DNA of 64,000 nt from Selenomonadaceae bacterium (lineage in GTDB: Bacteria; Bacillota; Negativicutes; Selenomonadales; Selenomonadaceae): positions 1 through 64,000 of the forward strand of contig JAGABT010000017.1 in NCBI GenBank assembly GCA_017614505.1, given 5' to 3'. The notes under the pieces are model-generated. The model ran no database searches. It was not told where the DNA came from and was given only the letters and a program-made list of their open reading frames with translations. This document shows positions 14,101-26,100 of this stretch, piece after piece (within the stretch, counting starts at the first letter, position 1; every line of letters starts with the position of its first letter). A program made the translations under genes and the position numbers.

Positions 14101-17100
14101 TGCCTTCAAGCGTGACTTCCCTGCCGGCGATATTAGCCACGCCGTTTGCGCCGAAGCCGCCGAAAATGCTGAGATTGCCGTCGACGAAACTGAGATAGCC
14201 GCTGTCCGGCGCGCCGATAAGCGTGATTGATTTATCGCCGAGGTCTGAAACTACTGAGCCGCCATTAATGCTGTCGGGAATATCGTAAATCCTAACGGTC
14301 GTGGGGGTTCCCTTGTCGCTGTAGTTCGCTGTCAAAGAGCCGCCGTGGATTGGAACGCTGTCCGCAACGCTGCCGATTGAAACTTCCGAGCCGTTGACGA
14401 TAGCTATAAGATTATCATTTTTATTGGCGCCGACGACGGAAATATTTTGCGTATCATTGCCGCTGCCGATTGTAAACTGCGCGTAGGAATTATTTCCACC
14501 ATCCGTGCGGGTGTTTCTTTCAGGAATGCGCTGAATTTTAACTCCGCTGTCAGGAATGACAATCAAGCCTTTTTCGCTGGAAATGCCTTTGCCGACGATT
14601 TTGCCAGTACCTTCGGCGTCGCCGTTGTACAAAGTGATGTTCCCGCCTATATCCCTGTCTGCAGTAGGAATACTGTCGAAGTAAATGCTGCTGCCGTTGA
14701 CACGCACCATGGTCGATTTGTCTTTTATAAAGGTGCCGACCGATTTTTTACCGCTGAGGCTGGCAACGAGACTATCGCCGCTGGTTTCAAGGCTGGAGAG
14801 ATTCAGACCCGTGCCGAAATTAATTTCATCGCCCACGCCAAAACCTTCGACGTAAAATTTCGTAACGTCGCCGACGTGAATCTTGTTGTTGCCTTCGCCT
14901 GCGTAGACGCGGGAATTTTCGCCGTTGACGTTAATCTGATTATCGCCCGCGCCGCCGTAAAGGAAAGCGTCCCTGCCGTTGCTGGTGATAACGTCATTGC
15001 CCTCGCCGCCGTCGATAACCGCGTAGTCGCCGGTGTTATAGATTTCGTCATTTCCGTCGCCAGCGTCTATATTCGCGACGTTGGCGGAATTGTAAATGTA
15101 ATCGTTGCCGTCGCCGCTTTGCACGACAAGATTTACCGCTTCGTCGTCAACGTAAATAACGTCCTTGCCGTCGCCGCCGTAGAAAGGTTTGAAGGAATAA
15201 TCGCCAGCCTGCAGCTTATAATTAAGAGTTTTGCCAGCCATCGAGCCGAGCACGCTGATACCGCTTCTTTTGAAATTGTGCGGAGACAGCTTCAAATCTG
15301 TGTAGCCCTGCAAGCCTTCACCAACCAAATCGCTGGTGTCCACGTCCATACCGTCAATATTCGCGACGCCGCCGAGAACTGCAGTTGTCTTGCTTTCCTC
15401 GTCGAATTGAGCGGGCTCGTAATACAGATAACCGCCGCCATCTCTATATCCAAACCATTTCGCACCGGCAACAGTCGCCGCCGTGTAAAGCGTAGCTTCA
15501 CCGTTTGCGCCAAGTTTCCATGCGCCACGGTCTGAAGATTTCGTCCAGCCGTCGAGCGTAATTTCGCCGTCGTAAGTTTGAAGGTAAACCACGCCGTCAT
15601 AATCCTTATTAACCCAGCGCCCGTTGTCGTCGAAGAAAATCTTATCGGTCGGGTCGGCGCCGAAAATGTGCACAACGTCAATGCCGCGGCTGACATGGAT
15701 AACGTTGTTGCCGCCGCTGAGCGAAACAGTCACGTTGTCGCTGGAAATGCGAATGGTATCACTGCCGCTCGCGAGGAAAGATTTGCCCTTAAGGTCGCCG
15801 CTCAAATCGACGCTGTAGCCGCCGCTGTTGCTCTTGATGCTGGCGACGCTGCCGCTGAAATTGTCCGCCGTGAGCGTAACTTCTTTGTTGTCAACCGCCA
15901 CGCCGCTCAGATTTTTCGTGCCATCGAGTTCCATAACCGGCGTGCTGTTGTCGGTCAAAGATTCGCCGCCGTCAGAAACTGCAGCGTAGCGGATAACATT
16001 GCCGTCAATGTAGACGCCGCCGTTCAAAGTCGTGGCGAAAAGCTGATTGTTATTGTTGAAGCGCCCGCCGACGGAAACTTTCTGCAAGCCGTTAATAACA
16101 ACGCCGTCGACGCGGATAGCATTTTCGCCTGCGTCAGAAATTCCGCCCTCCAGGTTCAAGCCGGTAATAACGTCGCCTTCGCCGAAATCGACCACGGTAA
16201 TTTCAGTGCTGCCGCCGATAACGGAAACGGTATCGTCGCCCTCAGCCGCGCGAATCGTAACGCCGGTGTAAGTCATAATCAAATCGTTGTCCGCGCCGCC
16301 GTCAATCAAAGCTTTGTTGCCGGTGTTGTAAATGGTATCGTCACCGGCGCCGCCGAGGAGCGTAACGTTGTTGGCGCTGTTTAAGATTTTATCGTTGTCC
16401 GCGCCGCCGCTTATGGAGCTGTAATCGCCGCGGTTATCGATAGTGTCCTTGCCCGCGCCGCCGTCAATCGTGGTGCGTTTGAAACTTCTGTTGGTGATGT
16501 CGTCGTTGCCGTCGCCGCCGAGCAGGGTGTTGTAGTTGCCGTTGTTCCAAATCGAATCGCTGCCAGCGCCGCCGTCTATCACGGAAAAATCCGCGTTCCT
16601 GTCGCCAACGCTGTTGTTGTAAATCACGTCGGAGCCGCCGCCGCCGTTTATCGTCGCATGTGAAGCCTGGTTGCCGAGCGTTTCGTTGTGGTGGCTGCCG
16701 ACGAGCATGACGTTATCGTTTTTGTTGCTGTAGTAAACGTAGGCGTGCTCGTACTCGGAGATATTCGTAACCCTGCTGGTGCCGAAATTAATCGTGACGT
16801 TGCTGGCGTCGTTGCGAATCGAGCTGAAGTCGCTGCCGAGATTAATCACAACATTTTCCGCGTAATTCTCAACGGTATCGTCACCGCTGCCCGCGTCAAT
16901 CGTGACGTACTGCGCGATATTAATAATGCTGTCGTTGCCGTAGCCGCCGAAAACTTTGGTGTTACTGCCGAGGTTGTCAATCTTGTCGTTGCCAGAGCCG
17001 CCGATAATCGTAGAATTTTCGCTTCGGCTCCACAGGTCGTCATCGCCGTAGCCGCCGTCAATGTAAACTTTTTTCGAGTTGTAGTTCAAAACGTGGTCAG

Positions 17101-20100
17101 CGCCCGCGCCGCCGAAAATCGCAACGTCTTCGTTATCGTAGTTCCAGATGTTATCGTCATTGTTGCCGAGGCTGATTCTGACGCTGGAGCCGGTGTTGGT
17201 AACTTTGTCCGAACCCGCGCCCGCGTCGATTGTCACGCTGTCCGCTGAATTTACAATCGTATCGCCGGTAAGGGTGTCGTATTCATCGCCGCCGAAAATC
17301 ATAGCGCCGGTTGCGTAGTTCATGATTGAATCAGCGCCGTAGCCGCCGTCAATCGAAGAATCTTTGCTGGTGTTGGTGATTGTGTCATCGCCACTGCCGC
17401 CGGAAATTGTAGCCTCTTTGCCGCTGCTGAGGATAACGTCAGCGCCAGCGCCCGCGTCGATTACATTCTGCACGCCGTTGTTGCTGATTGAATCGTTGCC
17501 GCTGGAGCCGGTGATTGTGTTGTAGCTGTACTTCACGTCCAGCGTCGCCGCAGTTGACGCCACAACTTTTTTCTTTCTGGTATCGACGGCGAAAACGTGA
17601 TCGTTGCTCGAAACGGTCACGGCGGTAGCGGAGTCCATGAAAATTTCGTCATCAATGGTTATCGTGCTGCCCTTGACGCTCGGCGCGCGCGAAATTCCAC
17701 CGACAGTCGCGCTGACGGAATCAGCGCCGCCCGCAACGCTCTTGTAAGCTAAGCGGTCGTAGCCTTTGGCTTCGTGCCCGCTGTACGCGTCGATAAGAAC
17801 AAGACCGTCGGATTTGCTGGAGCGCAGCGTAGCGGTATGGTCGCCGCCAATCTGCCAGCCCTTTGCCTGCTGAAGATTCGTACCCTTGATAAGAATGTTG
17901 CCGTTGACAAGCACGCCGTCCAGCGTCTGCTCCAAAGACGTAATTCTATCTTCAAAGCGAATATCGCTGTAGCTCGCATTCGTGATGCCAGGCGTCATGC
18001 CCGTGACGGTCAGCGTCATTTTCTTGACGTTCTGCGCGATTCTTATGAAGCCGTCCTTCATCGACGTGACAGTTACGTTATCGCCGCCGCTAATGTAAAT
18101 CTCGTGGTACACGCTGTTGCTGAGGTCAAAATTAACATTCGACGCGCTGGAGAAAATCGCGCGCGGGTGTGCAGGCTTTATAGTCTTGCCGCCGTAATCG
18201 CCGCTCTCAAATTTGTAGCGGGAAGTCCGATTGTTGAGCGTAACTTCCGCGTCACCAGTGAAATTTTCCGGCGTGAACTTCAGCAGGTAATACGAATCCT
18301 CAGCAGTTCCTTCGAACACAGGCGTGCCGGTCGCGCCCTTGATTTGCACATAGTTGTTGGTGCCGGTATTAACCGTGCGGGTAATTGCCAGAGAGCCACC
18401 CTGATTATTAGTAGTGTTGGTGACATTGCCGTCGCCGTAGTAAAGCGTGCCTTCGTTCTCGTACCAGTGATCTCCAGCCGTGGACTGTTCGTCGAGCTTG
18501 CCGAGACCTTTAATCGTAAGTTTCTTGCCGTTGCTGGTCGTGAGAACAAGGTTGCCCGCCGCGTCGTAGCTTCTGCCGGAGTACTTTCTATTATAATCTT
18601 CGACGAACAGAGTATCGCCGCTCGTAAAATCAGCAAGCACAACGGTTTTGTCCTTGCTCGGTACGGCAATGCGAATCTGGTCATTGCCCTCGCCGCCGTA
18701 AATCGTGTCGTTGTTGCCGTAAACGAAAATCTGGTCATTGCCGTCTTCGCCCTTGACTACGACGTTATCGCTGTAGTTGTAAATCACATCGATGCCCGCG
18801 CCAGCCTCAATCGTGGTATTGGCGCCGAAATTGCTAATTTGCTCATTGCCGTCGCTGCCGACAATTTTGATATTATTGGAGTTGTTCGTCGCGACGTCGC
18901 CGTGGGCAACGATAAACTGCCCGCCGGAGCCTTCGTTATAGATTTTGCCGTCGCCGCTGAAATTCACATTTGCCGCGTAGTTGTACACTATCGCGCCATA
19001 GTGAGCATTTATCGTCGCGCCGTCAACGTAGTTGTACACGGTGCTGCCGTTGTTCACCGTGACATTTTTCGCGCAGTAGTTGTTTATCGGAACCGCAATA
19101 CCCGTGCCCGCAAAGCCATCAGCTTTAGCAACGCCCGCAACGAAATTCGAACCTTCGACCGGCGCGCTGTCCTCGCCGCCGAGCTTTATGTTGACGACGT
19201 TGGTATAATCCATTTTCGCAAGCGTCAGAGTTGTGCCGCTCGTGAACGCATCAACCGGTATCGTCAAGTGGTAATCGTAATTTATAAGGCTCGTGTTAGT
19301 GTTACCGCTGCCGCTGCCGCTGCTGCCACTGCCGCCGCTGCTGCCGCTTTCGACGCTACTGCCGCTACTGCCACTACTGCCGCCGCCGTTTTCGTTGATA
19401 ATTGGCTTGACGGGCTTGATGCTAATTCCGGCGGTAGCTGAGCCGCCGCCGATTTGATAGGTGTCGCCGCCGCCGCCTTCGATTGTATAATTTACTTGAA
19501 CGCGTTCGAGGGTCGGCTGAACCGCCGCGCCGGTAACTTTAATCGATTCGGTGCCGGTGTTGCCGCCTGCAGGGGCTGTGTATATAAGTGTCAGGTTGTT
19601 TGTTTTCGCGTAAGTGCCGAGCTTTATGTCGGTTAAATAAGAATAGCTGCCGTTGCCGTTGTCCTGCCAATGATTTTCACCAGCAGAAACGTCGTTTACC
19701 AGTTCCAACATCCATCCTTGGCTAGACGTATCCGTCAGCACAACATCGCTGCCCTCGGCTATGCTGCTCCTCGGAACGCGAATATATTTATCGTAGCGTG
19801 TTTTATTAAATTTTGTATCAGTGTAGGCTTTAGTAAATTCAGTCAGCCCGTTCGAGCTTTTGAGACCGCTGATTCTTAAAATTTCCGAGCCGTGGGCGCC
19901 GCCTTCACTGTATATAAGATAACAATTGTTTATACTGTTTTTATATAAGCCGGCGGTTTCGGCGTAATGATAAGAGTAAGTGTTGCTGCCCTCGTCGACC
20001 CACGTTTGGCCGGTTCCATGGGACAAATTGACGCCCAGAATCGTAAGATCGCCAATTTTAACGCCGCCGTTGATTTGGGTAATGTCTCTCCCAGCAAAAC

Positions 20101-23100
20101 TTAACGGCAGAAGAATACTATCGCCCGCGCCCATATTCTTAACGGTGAACTGGCGGATACCTTCGCTCACGGTGACTGTCTGCACGCCCTCGCCGAAAAC
20201 CAGAATCTCGCCGTTGTTTTTAACCGTGTGGCTGTTGTCAGTAATTTCAAAGCCGACATCCACAGAAAGTTCCTTGCCAGCCTCGGGAATTATCGTGTAG
20301 TTGCCGTCCGCGTCAGCAGTGAGATCCGAGCCGTTGTACTTAATTCCGGCAATGGTGTAGCCTGCCTTTTCGGGCTGGACTGTGAAAGTAACCGCCTGAC
20401 CAACCGGCGCGTAGTAGTTGCCGCCAATTTCTGCAAGCGTGCCTTCGACCGCCTCCAGCTTTGCGCCATCCACGCCGTTAATCTGAACAACCTGCGTGCC
20501 GCTGCCGACAGGTTCATAGATGCCCGCGGGAGTCGCGCCATCGCCGACATAATACGCGCCGTTATCGTTGAAAGTAATGCCGAAGTACGTCACTTTCGTT
20601 GCAATGGGCGAAAATGCGCCGCCGCCTTCTACCTTGTGCGTGCCGGCGAACACCGAATTATTTATCTCCAGCTTAGAGCCGCTGGCACATTCCCCTACTA
20701 AGCCGCCAGCGAAACCGTTTTGGTGTTGGATTTGCCCGCTGTAAACCACGTCAGTCAAAACCAGATTGCCCTTGTTGAGCCCGACGACGCCGCCAACGTT
20801 CGTGTACTCGTTGGAGTAATTGTTATTGTCGCTGCCAGAAATACTGCTGGTAACTTTAACATTCTTAATGTTGGTTTCGGCGCTGCCACGCACTTCTTTC
20901 ACCAGACAGCCGTAGGAGGTGCCTCGATTACTTATGTCAAAGGTGCCGCCTATTGTCAGATTCTGAATCGTGGCGCCTTCAACATAGTAAAACAAAGCGT
21001 TGCTGCGATTACCTAGCTCGATAGTATACCCGTCGCCGTCGAACGTGCCTCTGAAAGGATTTGCTGTCACGCCGATAATAGTACTGCTGTTGTGGGAAAT
21101 GTCTTTCGTGAGCTTGAAGGTAAGCCCAGCCGTGTTGTTGCCGCGACTCAAGTAACCTGCCAGCGACTTCAGATTATCTTCGCTGCTAATCAGATAAACG
21201 CCGTCCGAGAAAGTCAGGTCAGAGATACGGGGATAGCCCTCGATATTCACGCTGCCGAGCTTGGCGCCGTTTTGAATCGTCACGGTATTTCCGCCAACGT
21301 GAACGAGAATATTATCGCCGCTGGTTTCCTTGAGGTACTGCGCAAGCGTGCCGTCAGGGTTGACAATTTTCAGCGTGCAGTCCATGCCCTGGGTGTCAAT
21401 AGTATCGTTGCCTTCGCCCACAACATATCTGAACGGTATAGGCTCGCCACGGCGATAAATCGTATCGTTGCCGCTCGTCCCGACAATCGCGCAGTTCGTA
21501 ATTGTACCATTATTCAGATTCGTAAGACCGCCGTTCAGCACATTCAAATTTTTAATCGTGCCGGCGAGCCGAGTTGTGAGACTAGAGGTTATAAGATTCA
21601 CCGTGTGCCCGCCGCCGTCCAGCGTCCCTGCAAAAAGGCTCTTAGAAACTTTAGTCATATAGCTATCGGCGGTTATGTCAGCCGTGATTTTGAAAGTTTT
21701 GCCCGCGCCTTTGTCTGCGGAGGTGTTCAAATAATTTACGAAGGCGTTAAGCTCCGCCGCGTTGCTGATTTCGTAGTAGCCGTCGCCGCCCTCAATCACG
21801 AACTTCAAGCCTTTAATTTCTTCGTGCGTCTCAGTTCCAAAGGAGGTATCGCTCTCCGGCATCACAAAAGTAGAATTGCCGCTGGCGTCTTTCTCCACGA
21901 GAATTTTTGCAGTGTTGCCGGTGCTAACAGCGTTGCCGTTCTCGTCGGTAAATTCTAAATTGCCGCCGATGGTTACAGTTTCGCCGTCCGCGCCGGTAAT
22001 TTCTAAAGTTTTGCCGGTAGCGGTGTACGTCAGATAAACGCCAGCCGCCGGTTTAATCGTCACGGTCGCTCCGGCTTGAGCGTAATAATCGCTGCCGATT
22101 TTGAACGCGCCGGAAACAATTTCAGAGCCTTCGGGAAGTGACAGCTTGTAAATGCGCGCCGCGCCGCTCGGATATTCCATATCGGTAGTATTGCTGGTGA
22201 TGAAGTAGTTGCCGTAAACTTCGCCGCTGGTACCGCGCGAGCCGATAAAATCTTGCGCGTCGCCGCTAATCACAAGCTCAAAAACATTGCCGCTGACTTT
22301 GGCGTAGTTGCTGCCGCTGTAGCCCGCCACGCGGTTGTTCGTGCCGGAAACCTTGACGCTGCAGTTTTCGACGTGCCAGAAGTTGTAGCCGACGAGACCG
22401 CCGGTAACGCCGCTGCCGCCGTCAACCCTAACATCGGCGGTGGACTCGAGTAAGCCGCCCGCGTTGTAGCCAATGACGCCGCCGGTATTATCCGTGCCGC
22501 TGACTTCGCCGGAAATGTTGCAGTTGCGAACGTTGCCGTAACTTCTGCCCGCGATAATTCCGACGTTGTTGTTGCCGCTGACGGTCGCGTCGGTTACGTT
22601 GAGATTCTGAACCAGACCGTTGTAGCCAATTTCGCGGAAAAGACCGACGGTATCTTCATAGATGCTGGAAATATTGAACCCGCTGATTGTATGCCCGCCG
22701 CCGTCGAACAAGCCGTTGAAATCCGTCAAGCCGTCGCCGTCGTCCGGCACGCCAATTCCGCCAAAATCTGTAAGGCTCGACAAATCCAAATCAGTCGTGA
22801 GGCGGAAATTGTGCAGAGTGGTATCGTGCGTGCCGACAAATGCCACGAACGCTTTAAAATCTTCAAGGTTGTTTATCAGATAAAAAGCCTCGTCGCTGGA
22901 AGTTTTGACGGTGCCCGCGTTTTCGCCCACGAGGACGCCGGTTTCGTTGTCTCCAAGGCTGCAGTTCACGAGCGTGCCGTAATTTCTGCCAGCGATAATT
23001 CCAACGTTGCCGCTGCCGGTGACGTTCGCGCCCGAGACGGTGAGATTCTTAACCTGACCACTGCTGCCAATTTCGCGGAAAAGACCGACGTTATCTTCAG

Positions 23101-26100
23101 TGCTGGAAATATTGAGCCCGCTGATTTTGTGTCCGCCGCCGTCGAAGGTGCCTTTGAAATTCGCCGCGCCCGTGCCGCCAATTCCCGCAAAATCTGTAAG
23201 GCTCGACAAATCCAGATCCGCCGTCAGCCGGTAACTGCGCAAAGCCGTGTCGTTTTTGCTGGCAAATTCCGCAAACGCGGCAAAATCGGCAACGCTGGTT
23301 ATCTGAATGGCGCCGTTGTCTTCAAAGTCGCTTTCGTAGCAGAAGCCGAGGCTGCCAATTTTTTCCATACCAATCGGCTCAATCGTGGTATTTTGAGCGG
23401 GCATCGTCAAATCGTAAATTTCTTCGTCGCCCCAGCGGTAAGCCTTCGTGAAGCCGTAAACAACGTAGAAATCCGGCTCCCTGTACGAGGCGCTGGGAAT
23501 GAGCTGGAGCTCGGTACCCGCGCGATAATAAGTTTTGCCGTTAAACGCGGTGTAAGTTTTGTCAGTGTCGCTGGAATTTTTAAGCTGAACATTGACGCCG
23601 GTCGGAACGTTGAGCGCGTAATATCTGGCGCTGCCGGAATCGTCAGGAGCGTCGCTGATAAGGACGTTATCTCTAATGATGCCGTTCCTGAAGCCAACAA
23701 TACCATTGCCGCCCTCGACATTGGAAATTACCACGCAGTTTTTGATAGTAGAGTGTATACCGCTCAAACCTGCCAGACCGCCGCCGGTATTCGTCGAATT
23801 TTTGACTTTCGAAATTACGTTGCAGTTTTCAATATTGCCGTTACTAAAACTACCGACGAGCGCACCGGCATATCGCCCGCTGCTTGTAACGTTCGCATTC
23901 AGCAGGGTAAGATCTTTAATCGTGCCGCCTTGCATGACGCCGAAAAGTCCGGCGTTGTCTTTGTCGGTGTTGATTTTCAGATTGGTAATTTTCTTGCCGT
24001 TGCCGTCGAACGTGCCGCGGAATCTGTTGCTGTTGTTTCCGATTGGCGTGAAGTTTTCGATTGATTCAAGGTTAATATCGCCAGCGAGCTTGAAAGTCAT
24101 ACCGCTGCAGTCGTTGCCGCCGTTGACGTAAGCCGCGAGGTTTTGCAAATCGGCAGGGGAGCGAATCAGCCACGTGTTGTCGGTATCGTCGCGCAGGAAG
24201 TAAATCAAATCGCTGTCAAGAATTTCAGCGTTGCCGTCTGCGGGCATTTTGTAGGAATAGTTGCCGCCGCTGGGCGTTGCGCCCTTAATTCCGACGAACA
24301 GAATATCAGAGCGGGTTAAACTTTCGTCAAGCTTCAGCGTAACGGTTGCGCCTTTCGCCGTGTAAATCTTGTCGAGAATCTGCGCGCCGCCCTCAACGAC
24401 CTTCAAGCCAGCGGGAACGGTGAGCGTAGTTGCCAGAGCCGCGCCGTTGTCTGGGACGTTGCTGGGATTGTCGATGTAGTAGTTGGTGTTGATTCTGCCG
24501 TTGTTGAAACCAGCGATAACGCCAAAATTTTCAGGAGCGCTGACTTCGCCCGCGTTGACGCAATTTTCAACAGAGCTGTTAACCAAACTACTGACGATAC
24601 CGCCCGCGTTCTTCACTGAAGAAGAAACCGAGCCGCTGTGCGAGCAATTTTTAATAGTGCCGGAGTTTGCAGCGCCGACAACGCCGCCAATAAAATTACT
24701 GCCGCTGATGTCGCCTTCGACACTGCAGTTTTCAACCGTGCCATACAAAAGTCCGACAACGCCGCCAATATTTGCATTGCCGCTGACTTTTGCGTTCGTC
24801 AGCCGGAGATTTTTTACAGTTCTATGAACATTGCCGAACAAGCCCAGATTATTTTCGTTGGCGGAGCTGATTCTCAGATTGTCGATAGTATAGCCCGCGC
24901 CGTCGAACGTGCCCCCAAAATCGTGTCCATTGCTACCGATAGTCGTATGGTTGCTTTGCCCGTCCGCAACTGTCGGCATAGAAATATCGCTGAGGAGCCG
25001 GAAATTTTTGCCGTAGCATTTGTTGCCGCCGTTGACAATCGCCGCCAGATTTTCCAAATCCTCGTAAGTTGCGATAAGCCAGGTATCGCCGTCCTTGTAG
25101 AAAGTTTTGTCGCTGAGCTCGCCGGTGGTGTAGCCGGTAACGTCAGCGCCTTCGATTTTGAGCTTAGCGATAGACTTGGCGTCTTTGAGCGTGAGCGTGC
25201 TGGTGCCGACGGTCAAAACAACGTCATTGCCGCTGACAGCTTTGGTGTAACAGGTAGCGTTGCCGTTCGCGTCGAGGATTTTCAGCGTGGAAGTTTCGTT
25301 GAAGCCGGTGATAACGTCGGAGCCGTCGCCCGCGCGATATTCAAAGACAGTATTTCTGCCGGTGTTGGTAATTTCGTCGTTGCCGCCGCCGCCGGAAATG
25401 CTGACGCTATTCGCGTTGTTGGTTATCGAATCGTCCGCCGCGCTGCCGACGATTTTGACGGCGTTTTCCGTGTTGGTGACGCTGTTGTTAGTTTCAGTCA
25501 GCTGGTAGTACGTGGCGGCAATTTGAACATTAACGCCGCTGTTGCCGCTGACAGTGAAAGAAAATTCGTCCTGCGCGTTCGCCTCGTAAGTCGCGCCGCC
25601 AACCTTAACAGAGGTAATTTTTTTAGCGTTGGTTGCGTCGACCGGCTCAAGCTTGAAAGAAACTGTAGCGCTGTCACGAACGAAACATTCACCGCCGCAA
25701 GTAACGATGCCGCCGTTGACTATGATTTTGTAACCGGCGGGCGGATTGAGTTTGCCGATAGGATTTGCGCCGTTGGTCTCCTCGACGCCGCTGGGATTGT
25801 CGAGGTAGTAGCAGTTTTTGGCTGAAACGCCGCTTGCGTCGCCATTGCAGGCGTAGATGACGCCTTGCTGATAACTGCTGGTTATCTTTGAACTGACAGT
25901 ACCGGCGTTTATGCAGTTCTCTACCGAGCAATAATCCTTCAAGTTACCGACGATACCGCCCGCGCCAGTAAATGAAGCGGAGACCGAGCCGCTGTGCGAG
26001 CAATCTTTAACGGTGCCATAGCTTTTACCGACCACGCCGCCAATGTCACCCCTGCCGCTGATGTCGCCTTCGACGCTGCAGTTTTCAACCGCACAACCGT